NCBI GenBank assembly: GCA_964612485.1
Contig: CAZTFF010000016.1
Location: 1-64,000 of the forward strand
Length of the DNA: 64,000 bases
Reading direction: 5' to 3'
Source of the DNA: JAFGNV01 sp964612485
GTDB taxonomy: Bacteria; Chloroflexota; Anaerolineae; 4572-78; J111
The position numbers and the translations under genes were made by a program. Positions 45,201-53,898 of the stretch are shown piece by piece. Under the pieces are notes generated by a model that had not been told where the DNA came from, made no database searches, and saw nothing but the letters and a program-made list of their open reading frames with translations. Each line of letters opens with the position of its first letter. The stretch's first letter is position 1.

Positions 45201-46707
45201 CACCAGCAACACCTGGCACGTATCCGATACGTTCACCGTTACGGCAGCCACCACCAACGGCCTGCTGTTGACCAACAGCATCACCCGCACCACCAAAACT
45301 CCGGCTCCGGTTCTGCTGGTTGATGATGATCGCTGGTATAGCTTTGCGGAAGAATATCAAACCGCGCTGGAAGCGAACAATATTCCCTACGATTACTGGT
45401 ACGTGCCCAAATCTTGGAGCGGTCCGGTCCCGCCCAGCCCGCCCCTCGACACTTTGCAGATGTATCCGATGGTGGTGTGGTACACGGCCTACGATTGGTA
45501 CCAGCCGCTGACTTCGATGGAAGAAGATCGTCTGGTGGCCTACCTGGATGGCGGGGGACGGTTGTTTTTTAGCAGCCAGGATTACATTTACAACCTGCCC
45601 GACCACGAACCCAATGATTTTGCCGCCGCCTACCTGGGCGTTCTGGACCACACCGAAGATTACAGCAGCACCCAGATTTCCGGCTACCCCGGCAGCCTGG
45701 TGGGGCACGGGCTGGGGCCGTACCCGTTGACTTTCCCTCTGGGCTACGCTAACTGGACCGACGCCCTCACGCCAACCATCACCGCCCGGGGCGCCACCGT
45801 GGGGCAGGCGGAACAGACCAATAGCGTAAGCCTGGCCGGGATAGGGCCAAACAACGAGGCCTGGCACACCAACTTTTTAGCCTACGGTCCCGAGCTGCTC
45901 ACCGATACCCATCGCGCCCGGCTGCTGCAGCGCTCTTTGGGCTGGCTCAGTTGGCTGGGGCGCTCGGCGGTTACGTCCAGTGTATCCAGCGCTTTGGATG
46001 GAACTACGGTAGTTTACACCGCCACCGTTATCAACGACGGCTGGATCGACCTGCCCACGGTTCATTTTACCGCCACCTTTCCGGCAGAACTTACGGTGGC
46101 CGATTACGCATCTACGCTGACTCCCTCCGGCGGCAATCTCATCTGGCAGGGATCGCTGGATAAAAACCAGACCCGCATCTTTATCTATACCGCCGCCATC
46201 ACCGACTCGCTGCCGTTGGGCACAGTCGTCAGGCAGGTCAGTTGGCTGTCTTACCCGGAGCATAATATTTTGTTTGATCGGATGGCCGATGTTGACGTCA
46301 ACTTCCCCAATCTGGAAACATCGAGCCTGACCGTTACTCCCACCCAGGATGCGGAAGAAAACGACGTACTCACCTATACGATTGTTCTGAAAAATACCGG
46401 CCCGGTCGATGCGCCACAGGTCACAACCACCAATACGCTGCCCCACATGCTGGCGTTGATGGATGTGGGCACTCCCGGCCGGGGCACGGTAATCAGTCAC
46501 CAAGAATCCCTCACCTGGACCACGCCGCTATCCAGCAACGAAACCGTGACGCTCACCTATCGGGCGATTATCAGCTATCGCTCTCAAAGTAATATCAGAA
46601 ACACCGTTTATGTGGACGACAACTTGAACGCGCCGCTGGAATTAACAGCTCAAACCAGCTTTAAATCACACCTAACGTACTTGCCGGTGATTTTTAAAAG
46701 ACATTAA
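42292..46707 (+). CDS. Giant secreted subtilisin-like (S8) protease with repeated accessory domains
   Basis: 1471 residues. Signal peptide (about 1-26), a Pro-rich linker and an N-terminal propeptide-like region. The S8 domain has catalytic Asp232 (IDSGVDWFHP), His279 (GHGTHTMG) and Ser443 (NGTSMAAPHASG). It is followed by two carboxypeptidase-regulatory-like beta repeats (about 510-665). Then come two related alpha/beta modules starting PILLVDSGRWY (about 672) and PVLLVDDDRWY (about 1004), each with a beta-sandwich after it, and a DUF11-like repeat near the end (LTYTIVLKNTGPVDAP). The last residues are HLTYLPVIFKRH. AGGAG lies before the ATG. A large extracellular protease, likely supplying peptides. 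Confidence 0.9.
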   Translation: MKKLFSALILAIILLLSLVMMVSLPTAAQEPDSPPKGTDPLPTPTPAPAPIDPGLLPKIEPQLLKKLLTEPEPVEFIVYMTTTADLDAAIASVPALGTQGDPAAAAIAKRAAIVHALQQTAQNSQGGVLEQLNNPSGGLSGQAATNIQPLWIVNAVAARGTLPMVLDLATRPDVAIVRLNKTVQLNRPAPAIPSSIFKPQASPEWGIAKIRADLVQNALNIDGSGVVVANIDSGVDWFHPALQSKYRGYTGPDKLPVHAGNWHDATGDDAVYPTDSYGHGTHTMGTIVGDNGIGVAPGAKWIAVRAFNSSGSALNSWLHEAFQWILAPNDDSALAPDIVNNSWGSNNGSSTEFQPDVQALRAAGIYPIFSAGNNGPGSGTVGSPGSFDISFAVGATTIDDEIAYFSSRGPSPWGSIKPDVAAPGKDVVSTLPGGTYGSNNGTSMAAPHASGLAALLLQASPTLSNDLDGISTVMKTTAVPLGTPIPNNDFGWGRIDAYNAVMSVASVGALQGTVSGSGTPLADAQVRITPHGGGPAINTTTNAGGAYHQGLAVDTYDATASAFGYESSTISGIVIETNNTTTQDFNLTPKLTGTFSGTVTESGTGLPLAATIFIDNTPAETTTDPADGRFMMTLPTGTYTATVVAAAHRITQTVIDINDGATVEHHFVLDPAPPILLVDSGRWYQESEIGYYQQALDDLLYPYDTWTITDPFESPSDVPTTDDLIPYDIVIWSSPEDSPGYVGANDALESYLDQGRKLLLSGQDVAFYDSGQGFFIPSAPYLANYLKVDFVEDDANIDTISGIDGQPFAGLSFTINGGDGADNQFAPDVVTVAEADFAGPLLEYKPDQLAGVHTGLCVPYRTMFLPFGFESINTRADRRSVMEQALAWLMDTPAAYGVELTPDTALEIGNFGATVSHTVRLRNTGTTGNTYTLSISDGFPRNWPILPNTHPPVSLDYCESYTITLNVSVDTSNTWHVSDTFTVTAATTNGLLLTNSITRTTKTPAPVLLVDDDRWYSFAEEYQTALEANNIPYDYWYVPKSWSGPVPPSPPLDTLQMYPMVVWYTAYDWYQPLTSMEEDRLVAYLDGGGRLFFSSQDYIYNLPDHEPNDFAAAYLGVLDHTEDYSSTQISGYPGSLVGHGLGPYPLTFPLGYANWTDALTPTITARGATVGQAEQTNSVSLAGIGPNNEAWHTNFLAYGPELLTDTHRARLLQRSLGWLSWLGRSAVTSSVSSALDGTTVVYTATVINDGWIDLPTVHFTATFPAELTVADYASTLTPSGGNLIWQGSLDKNQTRIFIYTAAITDSLPLGTVVRQVSWLSYPEHNILFDRMADVDVNFPNLETSSLTVTPTQDAEENDVLTYTIVLKNTGPVDAPQVTTTNTLPHMLALMDVGTPGRGTVISHQESLTWTTPLSSNETVTLTYRAIISYRSQSNIRNTVYVDDNLNAPLELTAQTSFKSHLTYLPVIFKRH

Positions 46708-46709
46708 GC

Positions 46710-49514
46710 TTACGCGGGGATCAACTTTCGAATGGCGGTAGGCAAATCCTGCCCCGCTTCGATATGGAACCGGATCAAGCGGCGTTGACTTTCTTGCAAG
46801 GCATTGTAATCGCCCTGGGCTTGCGCCGCGACCAGGGTGGCAAAAGAGTATTTTTCGCCGGGCACGTCTACATCGGTGGCGGGGGTGTGAGTGATCTGGA
46901 TGAACAGCCCCTTGTTGCCGTCGCCTTTGTGCAACTGGCCGGTGGAATGCAGGAAACGCGGGCCGTAGCCCACGGTCACGGCGCTGCGCAGGCCATCGCG
47001 CAGGGTCAACCGCAATTCGTTCAAGGCTTCGTCGATGTCGGGGCCGTAGGGCAGGTAGGCCATAATCGCCACGTAATCGCCGGCGCGGTACCGGGTGAGA
47101 AACGCTTTCAGGGCCTCGGTAACGGTTTCGCCCATGGCCGGGCCGTAGGCATCGATATCATCGTAATCCAGCGTGGGCGAATCCGCGGGCAGGAAGCCGT
47201 TTTGTTCAAACTCTTCCATCAATTCGCGGGCTTTGATCTTGGCCAGTTCCACGTTGGGCTGGTCAAAGGGGTTGATCTTGAGCACAGCCCCGGCAGCGGC
47301 GGTAGCCATCTCCCACCGGAAGAACTCCTGGCCCAAATCTTCCAATTCATCCAACTGAATGGTGATGACCGGGTGGCCGGCGGCTTCCAGCACATCAACC
47401 CGGCCATCCAGCTCAACATTATCATCTTCAGCCATCCGCAGGTAAACAAAAACGCGGTCGTTGTTGTACATGGCCGGGTCGGCAATAGCTTCATCGGCCA
47501 CCGGCAAGATACCCACGCCGTGTTTGCCCGTGCTTTCGGCAATGAGCTGTTCGACCCACACACCAAAAGCGGAAATACTGGGGGAGAGGAAAAAAGTTAC
47601 TTTATCGCGCCCCAACAGGGCCAGTTCGCCCAGCGCCGCGCCCAGTTGCAGGCCGGGGTTGAGCGAAGCCTGATTTTTGCAGGCGTCGGCCATGCTGTTG
47701 GCCCGGCGCAGCAGTTTGGGTAGATCAACGCCGATGAGGGCGGCGGGCGCCAAGCCAAAATAGGTCAGCGCCGAAAAACGCCCGCCCACTTCCGGCGGCC
47801 CGGAAAAAATCTTGCGGAATCCCTTTTCTGTGGCTAATTTTTCCAGCTTGCTGCCGGGGTCGGTGATGGCTACAAAGTTTTCCCCGGGGTTGTCTTTGAG
47901 GTCGCTAATCGTTTGATAAAAATGTTTATAAAGAGAGAGGGTTTCCAGCGTGCCGCCCGATTTACTGGGCACGATAAAGAGCGTGTGGGCCAGATCAGCA
48001 ATCTTGGCCTCCACCGCCGAAATCTGATCCGGGTTGGTGCTGTCCAGCACGGTCACGGGCAAGCCGTCCGACGCTGCACCAAAGGTAGTCATATACAGTT
48101 CCGGGGCCAGGCTGCTGCCGCCCATGCCCAACAAAACCACTGCTTTGAAGCCGGCGCTTCTGATCTCGGCGGCAAAGGCGGCCAGATTATCGGCCTCGGC
48201 CAGCATATCATTGGCTATATCCAGCCAGCCCAGACGATTGGTCAATTCCTTGGTTTGGGCGGCCTGTTCGGGATCGGGCACCCATACCGTGCCGTCTTTA
48301 TCCCAGATGCGGGCGGTAACGCGGGCCGCTTCCCAGGCTTTGAGGCGCACCTCAACCGTATTTTGATACTCATCCAGGGCCAGCGTCATCGGGCTGACCT
48401 GCTGCGAGACAATGGCTTCGCGTTTCTCTTCCAGCACGGCCAACAGCCTGACAAAAGAGTCGGCAAAGGCTTTAACGCCGTCCGCCTGCAATTTGTCGGT
48501 GGCGTCGTCGTAACTGATGTCGAACTTCTCAAGCTGTTGGAGCAAATCTACGGCTTCGTCCAGCCCTTCTTCCAGGCTGGCCCGGATACTGCCGTGATCT
48601 TTAAGTGCTTCCAGCGTGGCCGGCGGCATGGTGTTGACCGTATCGGGGCCAACCAACTCTTCGGCGTAGAGGGTGTCGCGGTATTCCGGGTTTTTGGTGC
48701 TGGTGCTGGCCCACAGCGGGCGCTGCACTTGCGCGCCTTTGGCGGCCAGTTTTCGGAAGCGCTCGCTGCCAAAAATATTTTGAAATTCTTTGTAGGCGGC
48801 TTTGGCATTGGCAATGGCCAGTTTGCCCGGCAGGTTTTTCGCGTCGGGTTCATCAATTTCGGCCAGGAGTTCATCGAAAAGCGTATCTACGCGGCTCACA
48901 AAAAATGAGGCCACCGAAGCGATCGTGCTTACATCGCCGCCGGCAGCGTCCAGTTTTTCCAGCCCGGCAATGTAAGCGTGGGCGACATCAATATAATTTT
49001 GCAGGGAGAACATCAGCGTCACATTGACATTCACGCCGGAGCCGATGACCTCGGTGATGGCCGGCAGCCCGGCCTGGGTGGCCGGAATTTTGATCATCAG
49101 ATTGGGGCGGCCCACCGTATCAAAAAGCCGCTTGGCTTCAGCAATCGTGCCGTCGGTATCGTGGGCCAAATCGGGCGAAACTTCCAGGCTCACGTAACCG
49201 TCTTTGCCGTTAGTGCGCTCGTACACCGGCTGGAGCAGGTCGGCCACGGCCTGAATATCTTCAATCGCCAGGGTTTCGTACAGCGTTTTAATGTCGATGG
49301 TGGGATTTTCAGCCACAATTTCATCGATCTGGGCATCGTAAGCGTCGCCGGAAATGGCCTTTTGAAAAATAGCCGGGTTGGAGGTGACACCGACGATATG
49401 ATCTTCGGCCACCATACGGGCAAACTCGCCCTCGGTAATCAAACTTCGTTCAATGTTATCATACCAGATAGATTGTCCTAAATCAGAAATTTGTTTTAAG
49501 GCTTCAGTAGTCAT
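46710..49514 (-). CDS. Bifunctional transaldolase / glucose-6-phosphate isomerase
   Basis: 934 residues. Residues about 1-365 are transaldolase (GQSIWYDNIERSLI, VTSNPAIFQKAI, Schiff-base Lys in LMIKIPAT). The remainder is a PGI-type sugar isomerase (LLGMGGSSLAPEL, SKSGGTLET, FSALTYFGLAPA). The ATG at 49514 (MTTEALKQISDLG) is chosen because the 77 upstream in-frame residues lie in the neighbouring gene and have no relation. Fused Tal-Pgi proteins occur in several phyla and link the pentose phosphate pathway to glycolysis. The gene is tail-to-tail with the subtilase, 2 bases apart. Confidence 0.94.
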   Translation of the reverse strand: MTTEALKQISDLGQSIWYDNIERSLITEGEFARMVAEDHIVGVTSNPAIFQKAISGDAYDAQIDEIVAENPTIDIKTLYETLAIEDIQAVADLLQPVYERTNGKDGYVSLEVSPDLAHDTDGTIAEAKRLFDTVGRPNLMIKIPATQAGLPAITEVIGSGVNVNVTLMFSLQNYIDVAHAYIAGLEKLDAAGGDVSTIASVASFFVSRVDTLFDELLAEIDEPDAKNLPGKLAIANAKAAYKEFQNIFGSERFRKLAAKGAQVQRPLWASTSTKNPEYRDTLYAEELVGPDTVNTMPPATLEALKDHGSIRASLEEGLDEAVDLLQQLEKFDISYDDATDKLQADGVKAFADSFVRLLAVLEEKREAIVSQQVSPMTLALDEYQNTVEVRLKAWEAARVTARIWDKDGTVWVPDPEQAAQTKELTNRLGWLDIANDMLAEADNLAAFAAEIRSAGFKAVVLLGMGGSSLAPELYMTTFGAASDGLPVTVLDSTNPDQISAVEAKIADLAHTLFIVPSKSGGTLETLSLYKHFYQTISDLKDNPGENFVAITDPGSKLEKLATEKGFRKIFSGPPEVGGRFSALTYFGLAPAALIGVDLPKLLRRANSMADACKNQASLNPGLQLGAALGELALLGRDKVTFFLSPSISAFGVWVEQLIAESTGKHGVGILPVADEAIADPAMYNNDRVFVYLRMAEDDNVELDGRVDVLEAAGHPVITIQLDELEDLGQEFFRWEMATAAAGAVLKINPFDQPNVELAKIKARELMEEFEQNGFLPADSPTLDYDDIDAYGPAMGETVTEALKAFLTRYRAGDYVAIMAYLPYGPDIDEALNELRLTLRDGLRSAVTVGYGPRFLHSTGQLHKGDGNKGLFIQITHTPATDVDVPGEKYSFATLVAAQAQGDYNALQESQRRLIRFHIEAGQDLPTAIRKLIPA

Positions 49515-49560
49515 AATTGCGTGGCTCCTCCAAATTAGAATGATTTTGTTTTTTTGATGA

Positions 49561-50256
49561 TTAACTTTGCCCGTATACAGGGATGGCCGCGCCGTTGATG
49601 GCGGTATCGTCGCGGGTGAGAAAGAGCAGGGTTTGGGCGATAGTTGCCGGTTTGACCCAGCGGCTGAAATCGGCGTTGGGCATACTCTGGCGGTTGGCTT
49701 GCGTATCGATAGTGCCGGGCAAAATGGCATTGACCGTGATGCCATACCCCTTTAATTCCGCCGCCATCGATTCGGTCAGCCGTAACACCGCCGCTTTGCT
49801 GATGGCATAGGCGCTGTATTTGGCCCGTCCTTTTAAAGCATCGCGGGAGCCGGTGTTGATGATCCGCCCCCATTGTTGGGACATCATCGGTTTGGCCGCG
49901 GCTTTACTCAAATTGTAGGCGGTGCGCAGGTTCATATCCAGCATCCGGTCTAATTCATGGGGATCGCTTTGACTGACAGGCTCGCCGCCGGCAAAGCCTC
50001 CGGCCAGATTGAGCAGAACATCCACCCGGCCAAAGTGATCCAGAGTAGTTTGCACCACGTTTTCCGCTTCAGCCAGATCAATCAGGTTGGCGGCAACCGG
50101 CAGGGCGCGCCGGCCCAATTGGCCGGCCAGAGATTCCACGCCCACCGGGCGCGATCCGACCAATACAACCGTAGCCCCGGTCTCATAAAAAACCTTACTG
50201 ACCGTTTGCCCCAGGCCGCCGCTGGCGCCGCTGATCAGGACAATCCTATCGGCCAT
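49561..50256 (-). CDS. Short-chain dehydrogenase/reductase (SDR)
   Basis: 231 residues. Cofactor loop SGASGGLG, NLAGG in place of NNAG, and catalytic Ser/Tyr/Lys in NTGSRDALKGRAKYSAYAIS with YAISKAA. The start overlaps the stop of the upstream membrane protein gene by one base (TAATG), and the Tal-Pgi gene follows 46 bases later. The substrate is unknown; FabG-like or sugar-related SDRs are both possible. Confidence 0.87.
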   Translation of the reverse strand: MADRIVLISGASGGLGQTVSKVFYETGATVVLVGSRPVGVESLAGQLGRRALPVAANLIDLAEAENVVQTTLDHFGRVDVLLNLAGGFAGGEPVSQSDPHELDRMLDMNLRTAYNLSKAAAKPMMSQQWGRIINTGSRDALKGRAKYSAYAISKAAVLRLTESMAAELKGYGITVNAILPGTIDTQANRQSMPNADFSRWVKPATIAQTLLFLTRDDTAINGAAIPVYGQS

Positions 50257-50918
50257 TAAAAATATTCCCCTTCAAATTCATACCCATCGTAGGGCTGTTT
50301 CCATCGTTTGGTCTGAACAACACGCAGTAATTCATCGTGATGATAAAAAAGTTCTTCGTTAACGGCTTCCGCCGCATGATCCAGAATATCATCATCGTAG
50401 GGACGCTGACCAATTTTGTTCAGTTGTTTTTTTAAGGTATTGGTGGTAATATTCAGCCGTTTGGTGCGAGACGTTTTGGTTTTAAGAATATCCACAGAAA
50501 TATCGGCCAGCCGGATGGCCAATTCCTGAAGTTGTTTGGACCCCATTGAAGCCACCGGCTGCGGTGATTCCTGAAATTCATAATAAATGCTGTTGGACAG
50601 ATGGTATCGCAGCCAGGCTTCCCAGGTTCTATCAGCTTCAGACTTGTAGAACCTGTTGGACGGTATGTCATCATAATAATCTTCATCTTCATCGTAGATG
50701 TCATCTACGGGGCCAAGGGGAAATCTGGGGCTGATGAGATTGTACCAAAACGTGCCGACCACGATTGAGGCAATGATCGCCAGTAGCGTAGCTTCAAACA
50801 AGGAAAAGGGTAAAAACAGGGTCAGCAGCCAGCCAATGCCAAGCGCAAACCCCAACACCAGTGCCATACTCAGCAAAAGCAGGGAGATAATGATAAGCAA
50901 GGAAATAATTCGCCACAT
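50256..50918 (-). CDS. Membrane protein of unknown function
   Basis: 220 residues. Two membrane segments near the N-terminus (about 3-30 and 37-60), a very acidic stretch (DDIYDEDEDYYDD), then a soluble region with IYYEFQESPQPVASMG. No recognisable family. Translationally coupled to the SDR gene by a one-base overlap. Confidence 0.65.
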   Translation of the reverse strand: MWRIISLLIIISLLLLSMALVLGFALGIGWLLTLFLPFSLFEATLLAIIASIVVGTFWYNLISPRFPLGPVDDIYDEDEDYYDDIPSNRFYKSEADRTWEAWLRYHLSNSIYYEFQESPQPVASMGSKQLQELAIRLADISVDILKTKTSRTKRLNITTNTLKKQLNKIGQRPYDDDILDHAAEAVNEELFYHHDELLRVVQTKRWKQPYDGYEFEGEYF

Positions 50919-51013
50919 CGTATATTTAACCTTTGTTTGGGATTGGCTTTAGTATACCACAATCCTGCCGGGACGCCCAAAGAAAGCGCGAATTTTATGG
51001 CCCTGATACAAAA

Positions 51014-51034
51014 AACAGCCCTGCCGGGGCTGTT
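51014..51034 (-). terminator. Rho-independent terminator of the amino-acid fermentation operon
   Basis: On the minus strand, AACAGCCC and GGGCTGTT form an 8-base stem with a short loop, followed by six T running to about 51010. It lies about 300 bases downstream of the leucine dehydrogenase gene, on the far side of the palindromic repeat. Confidence 0.65.
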
Positions 51035-51082
51035 GAATTCTAATTAAAATCAGGCAAAATAAACAGAAAAAGAATTATGCAG

Positions 51083-51255
51083 GCATGTCATTTCGACCGA
51101 CTGGCAAAGGAACTTTGCACGAAATCCTTGAGACGGTACTTTTACCAACAAGATTGTTGGAAAAACTGAACACTGACGGAAAATTTATCCAACGACAATG
51201 TTGGTAATTGTTGCACCGCAGGGATTTCTCGGCTTGATGCCTCGAAATGACACGC
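51083..51255. repeat. Nested palindromic element, about 170 bases
   Basis: Outer arms TGTCATTTCGA (51086-51096 and, inverted, 51242-51252) and GAAATCC (51121-51127 and, inverted, 51222-51228). Inside are CCAACAAGATTGTTGG (51145-51160), a perfect palindrome, and the related CCAACGACAATGTTGG (51189-51204). There is no reading frame. It is a non-coding, MITE-like element placed in the 415-base stretch between the leucine dehydrogenase gene and the next gene; that stretch otherwise holds only the terminator at 51014-51034. Confidence 0.75.
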
Positions 51256-51333
51256 AGGTAAATAGTTACCAGAAGAAAACTTGAAATTCCTGTCCAATAA
51301 ATTTACAGGCTGAATAGAGAACGTGGCCGCAGT

Positions 51334-52407
51334 TCAGTGAACGGCGTGAAGCGACTCCCGCTCCTGTTTGACCATTTCAATCCTGGCCTGGGCCAGCCGA
51401 TGGGCGGCCAGATGCGTAGGGACGCACTCATCGTGAGCCAGATCAATCACCCGCAAAATGGAATGGTAAATATTGGCGGTTTTTTGCCACGCTTCGGACA
51501 TATCAAAGGTGCCCAACTCGGTTGACACGCTGATCAGCCCGCCGGCATTGATAACATAATCCGGAGCGTAGAGAATCTGGCGCTCGGCCAATTCATCGCC
51601 ATGGCGATCTTCGGCCAGTTGGTTGTTGGCCGCCCCGGCAATGATCTGGCAGCGCAGGCGGGGGAGCGTATCATCATTGATAACGGCTCCCAGGGCGCAG
51701 GGCGAGAAAATATCGCACGCAACATCGTAAATTTCATCCGGGCTAACCAGTTCCAGGCCCAATTCTACGGCAACGTGGGCGGCCCGCTGATGATCCAGTT
51801 CAGACGCAATTACGTGCGCGCCAACCTCGTTGAGCCGTTTGGCCAGCGAATAGCCCACTTTGCCCAGCCCCTGAATGGCTACCCGGCATCCGGCCAACAC
51901 CTCGGAGCCAAAGTGCGCCCGGCAGCAAGCCTGCATGCCGCGGAATACGCCAAAGGCCGTCAGGGGTGAAGGATCGCCGCTGCCGTGTTCTCGCCGGGGT
52001 GTGCCCACCACGTGAGGCGTCTGCCGGTGGATCACGGCCACATCATCCACGGTGATGCCCACATCCTCGCCGGTGACAAATTTCCCGTTGAGCGATTCGA
52101 TGAAACTGCCAAAGGAGTGGAACAACGCTTCGCTTTTATCGGTAGCCGGATTGCCAATGATAACGGCTTTGCCACCGCCGAGATTCAGCCCGGCCACCGA
52201 AGATTTGTAGGTCATCCCCTCCGACAAGCGCAGCGCGTCCAAAATGGCCTCATCTTCCGACTCGTAAGGCCACATGCGCGTCCCGCCCAGGGCCGGGCCG
52301 AGCGTGGTATCGTGAATAGCAACAATGGCCCGCAAACCGACCAATTTATCGGACCAAAATACAACTTCTTCGTGATTGTGTTGATCCATGTAATCAAAAA
52401 TTCTCAT
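51334..52407 (-). CDS. Leucine-type (branched-chain) amino acid dehydrogenase
   Basis: 357 residues of the Glu/Leu/Phe/Val dehydrogenase family. Lys68 and Lys80 in GMTYKSSVAGLNLGGGKAV match the two active-site lysines of Bacillus leucine dehydrogenase in number and context. A Rossmann domain follows with GLGKVGYSLAKRL. It oxidatively deaminates leucine, valine or isoleucine to 2-oxoacids with NAD+. AGGAGG precedes the ATG. It is the last gene of the operon and would feed its 2-oxoacid product to the oxidoreductase encoded just upstream. Confidence 0.9.
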   Translation of the reverse strand: MRIFDYMDQHNHEEVVFWSDKLVGLRAIVAIHDTTLGPALGGTRMWPYESEDEAILDALRLSEGMTYKSSVAGLNLGGGKAVIIGNPATDKSEALFHSFGSFIESLNGKFVTGEDVGITVDDVAVIHRQTPHVVGTPRREHGSGDPSPLTAFGVFRGMQACCRAHFGSEVLAGCRVAIQGLGKVGYSLAKRLNEVGAHVIASELDHQRAAHVAVELGLELVSPDEIYDVACDIFSPCALGAVINDDTLPRLRCQIIAGAANNQLAEDRHGDELAERQILYAPDYVINAGGLISVSTELGTFDMSEAWQKTANIYHSILRVIDLAHDECVPTHLAAHRLAQARIEMVKQERESLHAVH

Positions 52408-52444
52408 AATGACCTCCTTGTTATCTGCAGGATTGATTATCTTT

Positions 52445-52993
52445 TTAGACCATCACCGGCTCGGCCAGCGCGGCGCCGCGTTGCAGGGCCTCCTCGTTCC
52501 AGGGCAGAAGCGAACGTTTTGAAGCAGGTAAATGTTCGGCCAGGGCGTTGACAAGTGAGGTCAGCGGCAGAAGACCCGTGGCAGTGGCCATCGCGCCCAT
52601 GGCCACCATGTTAGCCATTTTGACATCGCCAATTTCCTGGGCAATATCATTGGCCGGTACGGGGAGATAACGGATGTCGAGCCGTTGGGTGGGTTGATCG
52701 ATCAGGGATTGGTTGTAAACCAGCAGTCCACCTTCTTTGACCAGCGGTTCAAACTTATCCATCGACGGAATGTTGAACAGCACGGCCACCTGCGGATTTT
52801 TGACCACAGGCGAGCCGATGTCTTCACCACTGATAATCACGGTTACATTGGCGGTGCCGCCCCGCATTTCGGGGCCGTAACTGGGCAGCCAGGAGACCTT
52901 GTAACCTTCGTCCATCCCGGCGTATGCCAGCACCATCCCGGCAAACAGGATGCCTTGCCCGCCAAAACCGGCTAAAATTATGTCTGTTTGCAT
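52445..52993 (-). CDS. 2-oxoacid:ferredoxin oxidoreductase, gamma subunit
   Basis: 182 residues, starting MQTDIILAGFGGQGILFAG with AAGGAGG upstream; the in-frame start at 53038 is rejected because the extra residues lie before this ribosome-binding site. GFGGQG and SYGPEMRGG are hallmarks of the KorC/VorC gamma subunit. It lies between the beta subunit and the leucine dehydrogenase gene, with 37 bases to the latter. Confidence 0.93.
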   Translation of the reverse strand: MQTDIILAGFGGQGILFAGMVLAYAGMDEGYKVSWLPSYGPEMRGGTANVTVIISGEDIGSPVVKNPQVAVLFNIPSMDKFEPLVKEGGLLVYNQSLIDQPTQRLDIRYLPVPANDIAQEIGDVKMANMVAMGAMATATGLLPLTSLVNALAEHLPASKRSLLPWNEEALQRGAALAEPVMV

Positions 52994-53076
52994 AGGGCCT
53001 CCTTGTTGAAAATACGTGCCAGGTGCATCAGGTTTCACCTGTTCACAACAATTTTTTTATTTTGATCGTCGTTGTT

Positions 53077-53853
53077 TTAATTTAGATGTTTCACCAAATC
53101 CGATACTTTGTACTCTCCCAACGGAAAGTAAGGTTCCATATTTTCTTTAACCCACTTCAGCGCTTCTTTGGGCGGCAATTTCCAGTTGGTGGGGCAGGAT
53201 GACAGAAATTCCACCAACGAGAATCCGCCGCCGGCCAGTTGCGTTTGAAAGGCGGTACAGATCGCCTTTTTCGCCTTTTTGATAGTGCCGATGTCGTACA
53301 CCGAACAGCGCGCCAGGTAGGCCACGCCGGGTAGTCCAGCCAAAAGTTCGGCCACCTGGAGCGGCATGCCCGTCATCTCCACGTCGCGCCCGCCGGGCGA
53401 AGAAGTGGTAATCTGGCCGGGCAGGGTGGTGGGGGCCATTTGCCCGCCCGTCATCCCGTAGATAGCGTTGTTGATGAAAAAGACGGTGATATTTTCACCC
53501 CGCGTGGCGGCCCACACCGCCTCGGCAATGCCAATGGCGGCCAGATCGCCATCGCCCTGGTAAGTAAAAACAACTCTATCGGGCTGCACCCGTTTGAGGC
53601 CAATAGCCATAGCCGGGGCGCGGCCATGGGCGGCTTCGGCGCTGTCAACCCGGAAATAGTTGTAGAGGAAGACGGCGCAGCCTACCGGCGCTACGGCAAT
53701 TGTTTTTTCACGGATGTCCAATTCATCGATCACTTCGGCAATCAATTTGTGGATCAGCCCATGGGTGCAGCCGGGGCAATAATGGGTGGTAATATCTTCC
53801 AGCGTTACCGGAGGATGATAAACGGTTTTTTCAATCCAGTGTTGTTCATTCAT
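53077..53853 (-). CDS. 2-oxoacid:ferredoxin oxidoreductase, beta subunit (TPP-binding)
   Basis: 258 residues. HYCPGCTHG near the N-terminus, then the thiamine diphosphate motif GDGDLAAIG with NNAIYGMTGGQ. The absence of further Cys-rich clusters shows that the Fe-S load is on the delta subunit and this chain. It catalyses decarboxylation of the 2-oxoacid. CAGGAG precedes the ATG. The next gene (gamma) starts 83 bases later. Confidence 0.93.
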   Translation of the reverse strand: MNEQHWIEKTVYHPPVTLEDITTHYCPGCTHGLIHKLIAEVIDELDIREKTIAVAPVGCAVFLYNYFRVDSAEAAHGRAPAMAIGLKRVQPDRVVFTYQGDGDLAAIGIAEAVWAATRGENITVFFINNAIYGMTGGQMAPTTLPGQITTSSPGGRDVEMTGMPLQVAELLAGLPGVAYLARCSVYDIGTIKKAKKAICTAFQTQLAGGGFSLVEFLSSCPTNWKLPPKEALKWVKENMEPYFPLGEYKVSDLVKHLN

Positions 53854-53898
53854 TGATCTATCTCCTGTTCGATGCCAAACGACTATAATGGAACGGTT

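Noticed and set aside
49515..49745. Longer N-terminus for the transaldolase-isomerase fusion
   Set aside because: The extra 77 codons overlap the SDR gene on the same strand in another frame and have no transaldolase homology; the ATG at 49514 begins the normal protein.
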